Positions 1 through 7,203 of a stretch of 30,300 bases of DNA are shown here, piece after piece. The notes beneath the pieces are model-generated. The model had not been told where the DNA came from. It saw nothing but the letters and a program-made list of their open reading frames with translations, and searched no databases. Both the position numbers and the translations under genes were made by a program. Where the stretch lies: NCBI GenBank assembly GCA_002317295.1, contig DCIY01000003.1:1-30300 (forward strand), written 5' to 3'. Each line of letters begins with the position of its first letter. Position 1 is the first letter of the stretch. The DNA is from Bacteroidales bacterium UBA1714 (GTDB taxonomy: Bacteria; Bacteroidota; Bacteroidia; Bacteroidales; Paludibacteraceae).

Positions 1-2
1 CG

Positions 3-1436
3 CGCAAGAAAGGTAATCCTATCGCCCTTAACCAAGGCGACACCGTCTTCTTCCGTGCCAAAGGTGTTAATGGCAAGAATGCTACAGTGGGTACCAATAA
101 TGCTTACTTCACCTTCTTCTTTGGTAAAGATGACTCCATTGCTGTTGGTGGTAATATCATGTCACTCTATGATGCTTCGTGCGAGCAGGATACCATGACA
201 GAGTCTGGGTTCTATTGGTTATTTTATCAAAACAAGAATTTGGTATCTGCTGCAGACCTGAAATTGCCTGCTAAGAAACTGGCGAAGAATTGCTATGAAA
301 GTATGTTTGATTATTGCACCGCTTTAACCGACGCCCCTACAATTTCAGCAGAAACCGCGGCTAAATATAGCTGCTATTACATGTTCAGAGGTTGCACCTC
401 TTTAACCACTGCTCCCGCATTACCTGCTACCAAAATGGCAGAAAACTGCTACCAACAAATGTTCTATGGTTGCACCGCTTTAACCCAAGTTCCCGAGATG
501 AAAGCAGACTCCCTGGCAAAACTCTGCTACTATGGCATGTTCTCTGGTTGCACCTCATTACAAGTTGATACCTGCGCAGATGGCAGTTGCGATGGCGTTA
601 AGTTTGAGCCAACCACTGTTGGTGATGAACCTGCCAGCTGGAGTGCCCAAATGTTCACTGGCTGCAAAGGTACTATCACGAGACCCCAACTCAATGGTCA
701 CTATTGCGTGAAAGAGTATATTGAGCCCGCTAAAATCGTAGTAGTTTACGACCTGCAAGGACATGGCGAGGCCATCAAGAACGATACGATTGTTACGGGT
801 AATAAACTGACCGAACCTGCCAAGCCTACAGCACAAGGCTATGAGTTCCGTGATTGGTACACCGATGCTCAGAGCATGGGCGAGAAATTTAATTTTTATA
901 AAGCTATTACCGCAACTAAAGACTCCACCATCACCCTCTATGCTAAGTGGCGCGATCCAGTAGTGTGGAAGCAGTTCCAGGATAGTTTGAATACCTACAG
1001 TTATGTAGAGTACGACTCTACCTATGGGGCTGGATTCATAATTCACTTGGCTACAACACAAGATGCTCAGGTACAACCACTGGAAGATGCTGCTTTTATC
1101 GAAGCATCCGAAGAGGTGTTGGCCAACTACGACTTCCGCACATATACAACAACAATCGTTTCTCTGTATCCAGCTATGAATGATGAGTTGTTTAAATGCG
1201 CTAGTGTAGAATCACCTTCGACGCTGATTGCGGCTTATACCCAACTGCCTTATCGTGTAAATGGGCTGAACGCCGTTAGTGAACTGTACTCTTCGTATGT
1301 GGATTTGGTGTACAAAGCATGGGCGGAGACCAACTATGAGAACGATGCAGATATATGCAAATGCATGTTCAATAGTGATGTATTCTTCAAAGGTACTGCC
1401 AAACTATTGGAGGCATTGATTGCAAGTGAGAAATAA
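3..1436 (+). CDS. BspA-like LRR / InlB-repeat surface protein, 5' end outside window
   Basis: The frame is open from base 3, so the gene starts upstream and its signal peptide is not visible. Residue numbers count from the codon at base 3. Residues about 92-175 carry repeats of about 26 aa with the pattern CYxxMFxxCT(A/S)L, typical of BspA-type leucine-rich repeats on Bacteroidales surface proteins. Residues about 244-318 form one Listeria/Bacteroides (InlB B-type) repeat: VVYDLQGHG near its start, then GYEFRDWYTDA, ending TLYAKWRD. The C-terminal roughly 100 residues are homologous to the middle of the next gene: LP-Y/C-RV-x-G-L/I-N, then a block NSDVFFKGTAKLL. The likely role is a secreted or surface-attached adhesion/binding protein. 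It ends 29 bp before the next gene, so the two are probably cotranscribed. The family calls are fairly safe; the function is inferred. Confidence 0.85.
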   Translation, partial: RKKGNPIALNQGDTVFFRAKGVNGKNATVGTNNAYFTFFFGKDDSIAVGGNIMSLYDASCEQDTMTESGFYWLFYQNKNLVSAADLKLPAKKLAKNCYESMFDYCTALTDAPTISAETAAKYSCYYMFRGCTSLTTAPALPATKMAENCYQQMFYGCTALTQVPEMKADSLAKLCYYGMFSGCTSLQVDTCADGSCDGVKFEPTTVGDEPASWSAQMFTGCKGTITRPQLNGHYCVKEYIEPAKIVVVYDLQGHGEAIKNDTIVTGNKLTEPAKPTAQGYEFRDWYTDAQSMGEKFNFYKAITATKDSTITLYAKWRDPVVWKQFQDSLNTYSYVEYDSTYGAGFIIHLATTQDAQVQPLEDAAFIEASEEVLANYDFRTYTTTIVSLYPAMNDELFKCASVESPSTLIAAYTQLPYRVNGLNAVSELYSSYVDLVYKAWAETNYENDADICKCMFNSDVFFKGTAKLLEALIASEK

Positions 1437-1465
1437 GGATAACGAAAATTCAAAATTAGAAAGAT

Positions 1466-2731
1466 ATGAAAACAATTAATCAATTAGTTATTACCGCTGG
1501 CATTCTGTTAAGCAGTCTTACTGTGTGGGCTGACAATGCTGCCGAAAAAGCTTCGCTGGAAACTTATTTCTCATGGCGTGGCACAAACTACGAAGATGTG
1601 ATTGCTTTGGCTGATGCCAACCAGGGATTGCGTGACTCGGTCAACACCCTCTATCAAAATAGTTTTGCCGTAATAGACACGGTAGGAGGCAAATATATCT
1701 TCCAGGGCTTCATCACGTTGGATGGCGTGGCACCTGATCTGGGTAAAAAAGATAGCTTGTATATTTCTGCAGATGCCGCTGCTTATTTGGGGAATAATGA
1801 GTATACAGAATATTTGCAATCTGAGTTTACACAGAGAATATCCCAAGTGAAGGATGAAACGGGCAAGTGTACAGGAGGTGAACTGATTGTGTTTGGTGAG
1901 TTGCCTTGTCGAGTAGAAGGCATCAACTACGCTATTTCAGGAGGTATGACCTACGTTGTGCAAAAACTCATGAAGAGTGGTAATGTAGATGTTGCTAATT
2001 GTATACTCAATAGCGATGTTTACTTCAAAGCCGTTGCCAATTTAATGGACCTTTTCGGCAACTCTACTATTTATAAGGCTGCTAAGAAGAAACCCCTTAT
2101 CTACGAAGTTCCTCTGGCTAAGGCAAAACGCCTGAAATTCCTCAATCTGGAAACCTACACCCGCGAGGTAACTTCCGGCAACTACGGTACCATCTGCCTG
2201 GATAAGCAATTCATCGCCATGGAAGGTGTAGAGGGACTGTATGTACCGTCTTACAAAGATGCTTCCAAACTCTACTGCGCAAAAGTGAAACTCAGTGACG
2301 TAGTAGCCGGTGGCGCTTATATCTTCAAGGCAGATTCTGCTGTAATAGTCCTCACCCTCGAGGGCGAAGCAGTTGCTGCAGCAGTTGATAACGACCACAT
2401 GATTGGTTGGTTGGCAGCAGACTCTGTATTGAGCGTGAACTTTGTCAACGACCATGCCGGATATGCCCTCTTGGCCAGCAACCAGATTGTCAGCCCTCTG
2501 ACTGGCAGTACCATCAAAAAGAATCGTGCATTCATTGATTTGGCTAATGTATCCACAAATCCGCCTTCGGCTGCGGGTCGTTATATCGCATTGGGCATCA
2601 ACGAGGCCACAGGATTGGAGAATGCAGAATTCAAAATTCAAAATGCAGAATGTAAAATGCTTGTCAATGGTCAATTGATTATCATCAGAGATGGCGTGAA
2701 GTATAACGCAATGGGTCAGAAGATGGAATAA
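1466..2731 (+). CDS. Secreted protein, paralogous to C-terminus of the upstream gene
   Basis: 421 aa with a clear signal peptide (MKTINQLVITAGILLSSL, cut near VWA-DN). Residues about 140-195 (GELPCRVEGINYA, then CILNSDVYFKAVANLM) match the C-terminal block of the preceding gene. The two therefore look like a duplicated domain family and a cotranscribed pair. The last roughly 20 residues (NGQLIIIRDGVKYNAMGQK) resemble the short tails at the C-termini of many exported Bacteroidales proteins, related to but shorter than a full T9SS type A sorting domain. Just before that tail is a low-complexity linker, NAEFKIQNAECKM, encoded by a tandem A-rich repeat. I cannot name a function. Confidence 0.8.
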   Translation: MKTINQLVITAGILLSSLTVWADNAAEKASLETYFSWRGTNYEDVIALADANQGLRDSVNTLYQNSFAVIDTVGGKYIFQGFITLDGVAPDLGKKDSLYISADAAAYLGNNEYTEYLQSEFTQRISQVKDETGKCTGGELIVFGELPCRVEGINYAISGGMTYVVQKLMKSGNVDVANCILNSDVYFKAVANLMDLFGNSTIYKAAKKKPLIYEVPLAKAKRLKFLNLETYTREVTSGNYGTICLDKQFIAMEGVEGLYVPSYKDASKLYCAKVKLSDVVAGGAYIFKADSAVIVLTLEGEAVAAAVDNDHMIGWLAADSVLSVNFVNDHAGYALLASNQIVSPLTGSTIKKNRAFIDLANVSTNPPSAAGRYIALGINEATGLENAEFKIQNAECKMLVNGQLIIIRDGVKYNAMGQKME

Positions 2732-2746
2732 ATCTTCCGACCTTGA

Positions 2747-2960
2747 GTTTAGATTTTAAGTTGGATTTTTAGTAAGATTTTAAGCGCAGCGCCCCCAAAT
2801 AGTATGATCGACGTATTTTTAGTATGATTTTTAGTAAAGATTTTAAAATCTAAGAGAAAATCTCACTGAAAATATTGGAACGCAAGATTGGTTTTATTCC
2901 CGACAAGTCGGGAGAAATCTAACTGAAAATCTAACTTAAAAATCTAACTGAAAATCTAGT
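2747..2960. repeat. Degenerate inverted/direct A+T-rich repeat tract
   Basis: The left half carries variants of gattttaagt and gatttttagta in direct orientation (2752-2850). The right half (2912-2960) carries several copies of aaaatctaactg, their approximate reverse complement. The halves could pair into one long imperfect stem-loop. A perfect small hairpin (tcccgac, loop aa, gtcggga) sits at 2898-2913. This fills most of the 253-bp gap before the 48-aa gene. No coding potential is seen. Confidence 0.6.
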
Positions 2961-2984
2961 GAAACAAAAATCGCAATAAAGCTT

Positions 2985-3131
2985 ATGAAATCCTATATTC
3001 AACCTAAAGTAGATTATATTACCTTAGAGGTAAAGAACGACGTATGTGTAGCCTTTGGCATGGATCCTGTCAGCGGCCCACAGCCTGTAGGCCTGACCAT
3101 CGGCGGCAGCAGCGTAGTCACGAGCGACTAA
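2985..3131 (+). CDS. Small 48-aa protein of the MKxYIxP type
   Basis: A short ORF, MKSYIQPKVDYITLEVKNDV then CVAFGMDPVSG, with a glycine/serine-rich end (LTIGGSSVVTSD). It starts like the 53-aa ORF at 13096 (MKQVYIVPQISVEP). Each begins MK, then Y-I-x-P, then an alternating hydrophobic stretch, and each sits beside exported-protein genes. Short proteins of this style are common next to surface-protein genes in Bacteroidales, usually annotated as hypothetical. There is no signal peptide and the function is unknown. The ORF is too short for statistics to carry weight alone; the matching start and context support it. Confidence 0.6.
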   Translation: MKSYIQPKVDYITLEVKNDVCVAFGMDPVSGPQPVGLTIGGSSVVTSD

Positions 3132-3233
3132 GCGCTGGCGCGCTACGAAACGCAGACATAGTCTGCTACGACACGGGGTCAGAGACCCCTACGACACGCA
3201 CTGACGCGCTACGACAACTGTAGGACGAAGTCC
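3131..3233. repeat. Mini-hairpin array with tacgacac separators
   Basis: A run of short perfect hairpins: 3131-3144 (agcgc/gcgct), 3152-3166 (gcagac, loop ata, gtctgc), 3175-3189 (ggggtc, loop aga, gacccc) and 3223-3233 (ggac, loop gaa, gtcc). They are separated by tacgaaac, tacgacac, tacgacac and tacgacaac. Two more follow the terminator: 3290-3300 (gggc, ttt, gccc) and 3307-3318 (acgg, agag, ccgt). The array lies between the 48-aa gene and the terminator at 3246, so it is probably transcribed as a 3' UTR. Together with the terminator, repeats and promoter below it accounts for the 359-bp gene-free stretch 3132-3490. Confidence 0.75.
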
Positions 3234-3245
3234 GTTCTCTAAACT

Positions 3246-3277
3246 AAAAAAAATGCACCGACAAGTGCATTTTTTTT
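3246..3277 (+). terminator. Intrinsic terminator
   Basis: A perfect 13-bp stem: eight A's plus tgcac (3246-3258), a 6-nt loop, then gtgca plus eight T's (3265-3277). The A-tract makes it potentially bidirectional. It closes the surface-protein cluster. Confidence 0.85.
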
Positions 3278-3329
3278 GCAGTATAACTAGGGCTTTGCCC
3301 GTAGACACGGAGAGCCGTCCTTTTAAACC

Positions 3330-3354
3330 ATGCCTATCAAAGAAAAGAAGACGG
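3330..3354 (+). pseudogene. 25-bp fragment identical to the 3' part of the downstream ATPase gene
   Basis: Bases 3330-3354 are identical to 4728-4752 inside the ATPase gene at 3491, and the match continues imperfectly to 3359 (29/30). In the ATPase those bases encode AYQRKEDG near the C-terminus. Here no surrounding ATPase sequence is recognisable. It is probably a scar of a deleted or recombined related ATPase gene. Confidence 0.6.
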
Positions 3355-3363
3355 AGTCTGTAT

Positions 3364-3420
3364 ATTTAGCAACAAAATATCCTCAAATTTAGCAACAAAA
3401 TATTCTCAAATTTAGCAATT
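3364..3420. repeat. 23-bp direct repeats upstream of ATPase promoter
   Basis: The word atttagcaa starts at 3364, 3387 and 3410, an exact 23-bp period. There are two full units differing at one base (atatcctca / atattctca) and a partial third. An inverted partner, ttgctgaaaaattt, follows at 3423-3436 and runs into the promoter -33 region. It could be a regulator-binding array; there are too few units for CRISPR. Confidence 0.7.
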
Positions 3421-3433
3421 ATTTGCTGAAAAA

Positions 3434-3465
3434 TTTGCGTAAGTCATTTATTTTCTGTAATTTTG
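3434..3465 (+). promoter_or_regulatory. Promoter of ATPase 1
   Basis: Bacteroidetes-type promoter: TTTG at 3434-3437, then 20 nt, then TAATTTTG at 3458-3465. The leader to the ATG at 3491 is about 20 nt. Confidence 0.75.
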
Positions 3466-3490
3466 CACCCGATTTTAATTCAATAACAAT

Positions 3491-4789
3491 ATGCACGAAT
3501 ATAAACCTCGCATTTTAGATCGGTTACTATGTGAACAGTTAGAGGCTGCAGGTGTCGTTTTAATCCAGGGAGCCAAGTGGTGCGGTAAGACAACAACTGC
3601 TATGCAACAAGCCAAGAGTGTACTGTTTATGAATGATCCCAGAACTCAGGAGCAAAATCTGCTCTTGGCGGAGACTGCCATTAACGAATTGCTACAAGGA
3701 GCAACGCCAAGACTGATTGACGAGTGGCAAATGGCTCCTCAGTTTTGGGATGCTGCCCGATTTGTGGTGGATCGTAGAAGTGAAGAAGGACAGTTTATCT
3801 TTACTGGTTCAGCCGTTCCTGTCAGCAAAACCAAAGATGGAATGCAAATCATCTCACATACAGGAACCGGAAGATTTGCATGGTTAACCATGCGACCAAT
3901 GTCACTATGGGAATCAGGAGACAGCAATGGACAAGTCAGTCTGTCCGAATTATTTGATGGTCATTTCGAAGTAGTCACTATGGATGAAGACAAAGACAAG
4001 TTGTCTCATTTGGCATATCTCATCTGCCGTGGTGGTTGGCCCAAAGCGATTGATAAATCTGAGCGTGTAGCTTTGAAACAATCTTTCAACTACATTGATG
4101 CTGTCGCTACACAAGAGATGCAGGATGTAGACAATACAACCTATAATGAGATAAGTACCCGCAAATTGCTCCGCAGTTATGCACGTCACCAGGCTACTCA
4201 AGCCAGTATTGATACCATAGAACAAGATATGAAATCAAACGAAGTGGATGCTATGAGTGCCAACACGATTATTGCGTATCTGAAAGCACTTAGAAAAATT
4301 TTTGTGGTGGAAGACATGGAAGCTTGGAATCCCAATCTACGCAGTAAATCAGCTATACGAACCAGTGATACACGTTATTTTGTAGATCCAAGTATAGCTA
4401 CTGCTGCCCTTGGCATAGGACCGCAAGATCTGCTCAATGATACCAAAGCAATGGGAACTTTGTTCGAGACAATGGCTGTACGTGACTTGCGCGTATATGC
4501 TGACGCTTTGGATGGCAAAATATACCATTTTCGTGATAGTAATGGTTTGGAATGTGACACCGTCCTTCATCGCAGAAATGGAACATATGGTTTAATAGAG
4601 GTTAAGTTAGGTGGTCCAACCAGTATTGAAGAAGGTGCCAAGAACCTCCGTTCATTAGCCTCAAAGATTGACACAGACAAGATGTTGTCACCTGCATTTT
4701 GTATGGTATTAACAGGTATAGGAAGATATGCCTATCAAAGAAAAGAAGACGGTGTCTATGTGGTGCCCATAGGCTGCCTGAAGCCCTAA
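3491..4789 (+). CDS. AAA_14/DUF4143-type ATPase 1
   Basis: 432 aa. Walker A is GAKWCGKTT (G27-T35), with K33 the phosphate-binding lysine. Walker B is LIDEWQ (D77, E78), followed by a sensor-like strand FIFTGSA near residues 102-108. The middle (about 210-280) is helical and compatible with a winged-helix domain. The C-terminal DUF4143 part has the shape of a PD-(D/E)xK fold: D356 in LECD and E370-K372 in LIEVK. This family is large in host-associated Bacteroidales, and I know of no established cellular role. The gene is monocistronic, with its own promoter and a terminator at 4867. The family call is confident; a DNA-related function is only inferred from the nuclease-like fold. Confidence 0.9.
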   Translation: MHEYKPRILDRLLCEQLEAAGVVLIQGAKWCGKTTTAMQQAKSVLFMNDPRTQEQNLLLAETAINELLQGATPRLIDEWQMAPQFWDAARFVVDRRSEEGQFIFTGSAVPVSKTKDGMQIISHTGTGRFAWLTMRPMSLWESGDSNGQVSLSELFDGHFEVVTMDEDKDKLSHLAYLICRGGWPKAIDKSERVALKQSFNYIDAVATQEMQDVDNTTYNEISTRKLLRSYARHQATQASIDTIEQDMKSNEVDAMSANTIIAYLKALRKIFVVEDMEAWNPNLRSKSAIRTSDTRYFVDPSIATAALGIGPQDLLNDTKAMGTLFETMAVRDLRVYADALDGKIYHFRDSNGLECDTVLHRRNGTYGLIEVKLGGPTSIEEGAKNLRSLASKIDTDKMLSPAFCMVLTGIGRYAYQRKEDGVYVVPIGCLKP

Positions 4790-4801
4790 CCCCTACGACT
4801 A

Positions 4802-4849
4802 CGAAATTCGCGCAGCCACTATCGTGAGCATAGCGAACCACTATCGTGA
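4802..4849. repeat. Small hairpins and a 12-bp direct repeat in the 3' UTR of ATPase 1
   Basis: Hairpin cgaa/ttcg at 4802-4810. The word ccactatcgtga is repeated exactly at 4816-4827 and 4838-4849, each containing cac/gtg. The tract begins with ctacgactacg right after the stop codon and runs to the terminator at 4867, the same layout as 3131-3277. Confidence 0.65.
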
Positions 4850-4866
4850 AACAATAATCGCGAAGC

Positions 4867-4897
4867 AAAAAATGCACCGAAAAGTGCATTTTTTTTT
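4867..4897 (+). terminator. Intrinsic terminator of ATPase 1
   Basis: Six A's plus tgcac (4867-4877), a 6-nt loop, then gtgca plus a run of nine T's (4884-4897). It is a near copy of the terminator at 3246-3277. Its T-tract overlaps the -33 box of the next promoter. Confidence 0.85.
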
Positions 4898-4926
4898 GCA
4901 CATGTCGCAAAATTGTTGTACTTTTG
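4895..4926 (+). promoter_or_regulatory. Promoter of ATPase 2
   Basis: TTTG at 4895-4898, then 20 nt, then TACTTTTG at 4919-4926. The -33 box lies in the T-tract of the upstream terminator. Confidence 0.75.
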
Positions 4927-4977
4927 CACCCTGAAAAGTGCATATTTAAGTGTTGTGTGCACTTTCAAAGGTGCAAA
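4923..4977. promoter_or_regulatory. Nested palindrome over the ATPase 2 transcription start
   Basis: Two 20-nt arms, 4923-4942 and 4958-4977, are reverse complements at 17 of 20 positions, with a 15-nt spacer. Each arm also holds its own small hairpin, tgcac/gtgca with an 8-nt loop (4925-4942 and 4958-4975). It starts inside the -7 box and fills most of the leader before the ATG at 4994. It is either an operator for a dimeric repressor or a 5' UTR hairpin controlling translation. Confidence 0.65.
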
Positions 4978-4993
4978 TTAATGATGTTAGCCT

Positions 4994-6166
4994 ATGATAG
5001 AACCATCGTTATTGCTCTATATGAAAGAGCTGCTTCAACTGACGAGTGATGATTTTCATCGGTATAAATTCCATCAAATCGATTGGAATTTACGCCTCAG
5101 TTGTCTCGTGGGTGCTCGCGGAACAGGAAAAACAACCATGATACTGCAACACATCAAAGCCACCCCAAATGAAAATCCACTCTATGTGTCAGCAGATCAT
5201 AGTTATTTCACCAACCATACGTTGATAGAACTGGCGGATGATTTTATCAAAGAGGGTGGGGATCACCTGTATATAGACGAGATACACAAATACGAGGGAT
5301 GGAGCCGGGAAATCAAGCAGATTTATGACGCGCATCCTAATTTGAAAGTGTTTATTACAGGTTCGTCTGTCTTGGATTTGCTGGAAGTACAGGCCGATTT
5401 ATCTCGCAGAATGGTGATGACGCAGTTGTATGGTATGTCTTTTAGAGAATACCTTAAGCTCGTGCATCATATTCAGGTGCCTACATATACCCTTTCAGAT
5501 ATATTGACGGGAAAAGCCCTATTACCCGATGGCGTACATCCTCTTCCTCTCTTTCGTCAGTATCTGCAAACAGGTTATTATCCCTTTACCATGGAAGGTG
5601 CCTATCTGACACGATTGGAGCAGGTTATTCGCCAAACATTAGAACTGGATATTCCTCAATATGCCAAAATGACCCCCGCTACCGCTCGTAAGTTACGACG
5701 GATGCTGAGTATAGTGGCTCAATCAGCACCCTACAAACCCGATGCACAGGCATTGGCTGGGGAATTGGGTATCAGTCGTAACGATGTACCCAACTACCTG
5801 CTGTACATGGAAAAAGCAGGGATGATTTCTCAGTTGCGCGACAACACGGGTGGTATGCGCGGACTGGGCAAAGTGGAAAAAGTATATTTGGACAATACCA
5901 ATATGCAGTATGTTTTGGTGGGAGAGAAAGCGGACCTTGGTTCCATACGGGAGACTTTCTTTTATAACCAGACACAAGTTATAAGTGATGTCATAGCTGC
6001 CAGAAAAGGAGATTTCTGCATCCATGAGTACACCTTTGAGGTCGGAGGAAAAAACAAAACCCAAAAACAAATAGCAGATGTACCTAACGCATATGTGGTG
6101 CGCGATGATATCGAATATGCCGCTGGCAATATCCTTCCGCTATGGGCGTTTGGTTTGTTGTATTAA
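4994..6166 (+). CDS. AAA_14/DUF4143-type ATPase 2
   Basis: 390 aa. Walker A is GARGTGKTT (G40-T48). Walker B is LYIDEIHKY (D95, E96), followed by the sensor-like FITGSS. Residues about 220-290 look helical/winged-helix (ALAGELGISRNDVPNYL is a good HTH-like stretch). The C-terminus has FEVGGKNK (E349, K353), which fits the nuclease-like end of DUF4143 proteins. An earlier ATG at 4981 is out of frame, so 4994 is chosen. The next gene follows after 24 bp and may share the transcript. The family is known; the biological role is not. Confidence 0.88.
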   Translation: MIEPSLLLYMKELLQLTSDDFHRYKFHQIDWNLRLSCLVGARGTGKTTMILQHIKATPNENPLYVSADHSYFTNHTLIELADDFIKEGGDHLYIDEIHKYEGWSREIKQIYDAHPNLKVFITGSSVLDLLEVQADLSRRMVMTQLYGMSFREYLKLVHHIQVPTYTLSDILTGKALLPDGVHPLPLFRQYLQTGYYPFTMEGAYLTRLEQVIRQTLELDIPQYAKMTPATARKLRRMLSIVAQSAPYKPDAQALAGELGISRNDVPNYLLYMEKAGMISQLRDNTGGMRGLGKVEKVYLDNTNMQYVLVGEKADLGSIRETFFYNQTQVISDVIAARKGDFCIHEYTFEVGGKNKTQKQIADVPNAYVVRDDIEYAAGNILPLWAFGLLY

Positions 6167-6190
6167 CGTTGAACTGTTATAAATATTGTA

Positions 6191-7177
6191 ATGATGAAAA
6201 AAGTCTTTTTGATGCTGCTATGTGCAGCCTGTGTAGCCCTAACGGGCTGTAATGAGGAACCAACCGGTTTGAAACCTATGGATTACTCCCTGGTGGACAA
6301 TTGGATGATCAAATCCCCTATCCTGCACGAGGTGGATATGTTTTATATCTACCCCACATCTGTCGATCCTTCCTGTACCACCCTCATCAGCCCGGTGGAT
6401 GACTATATGAGAGACAAAGCTCTCTATTCGTATCAGCAGAACGCGGAATGTTTCTCGGGATATACCAATGTCTATGCTCCTTACTACCGTCAAGTGTCTA
6501 TGGTAGGTATCTCCCAAAGCTCCACTTATGAAGAGTTTATCGGGATGTGTCGCGAGAACGAACCCTGGTGCGACCTGAATGCAGCCTTGGATTATTATTT
6601 CACGTATATCAATACCTCTCGTCCTGTATTGTTTGCTTCCCACTCTCAAGGTTCGGCCAATATGCACATTGTGATGGATACGTATATGAAGCAGCACCCC
6701 GAACTCAAGAGCCGTATTGTGGCTGTTTATGCTATCGGTATGTGTGCCACACAGGATTGGTGTGACCAGGCTGGTATTCCGTTTGCCAAAGGGGAAGAAG
6801 ATACGGGTTGCTATATCACTTGGAACACCGAGGGTCCCGATTGCGTCAGCCCCAATATCGTTTTGGGCACCAATTCGCTGGTGATTAATCCATTGAACTG
6901 GAAAACAGACGATACCTATGCCGGTATTGAGATGAATAAGGGCAGCTTAAAAGCCAATGCGGAAGGTATATTGGAGAAGGTAGCGGGACGTGCTGATGCG
7001 CAGATAGATATGAATCGTCGTTCTGTTATTTGCACCACTGACACCGCTTATTTGGAACCCAGTACCACGTTTGGTGATAAGAGTTTCCATTTTGAGGATG
7101 GCGCTTTGTACTACGAGAGTATGAAAGCCAACGGCAAGAAACGTATCACGACCTATCTGGGGCATGAACCACGATGA
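6191..7177 (+). CDS. DUF3089-like alpha/beta-hydrolase lipoprotein
   Basis: 328 aa. A lipoprotein signal peptide ends in the lipobox LTGC (C20), so the protein should be membrane-anchored outside the cytoplasm. The start VDMFYIYPTSVDPS is the usual N-terminal strand of DUF3089 proteins. The nucleophile elbow is SHSQGS, with S152 the probable catalytic serine. The end FHFEDGALYYESMKANGKKR matches the conserved C-terminal H...D..L.Y.....N pattern of that family, with H300 the likely catalytic histidine. It is probably an esterase or lipase of unknown substrate. It lies 24 bp after ATPase 2; any functional tie to the ATPase is unproven. The start codons at 6191 and 6194 are both ATG. Confidence 0.82.
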   Translation: MMKKVFLMLLCAACVALTGCNEEPTGLKPMDYSLVDNWMIKSPILHEVDMFYIYPTSVDPSCTTLISPVDDYMRDKALYSYQQNAECFSGYTNVYAPYYRQVSMVGISQSSTYEEFIGMCRENEPWCDLNAALDYYFTYINTSRPVLFASHSQGSANMHIVMDTYMKQHPELKSRIVAVYAIGMCATQDWCDQAGIPFAKGEEDTGCYITWNTEGPDCVSPNIVLGTNSLVINPLNWKTDDTYAGIEMNKGSLKANAEGILEKVAGRADAQIDMNRRSVICTTDTAYLEPSTTFGDKSFHFEDGALYYESMKANGKKRITTYLGHEPR

Positions 7178-7203
7178 GGCGATTTGTTTTGCGCACTTAT
7201 TTG

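Noticed and set aside
3364..3420. Short CRISPR array
   Set aside because: The period is 23 bp with no separate spacers, only two full units, and no cas genes.
6547..6765. 72-aa ORF inside the DUF3089-like gene
   Set aside because: Out-of-frame shadow over the catalytic serine region of the hydrolase.
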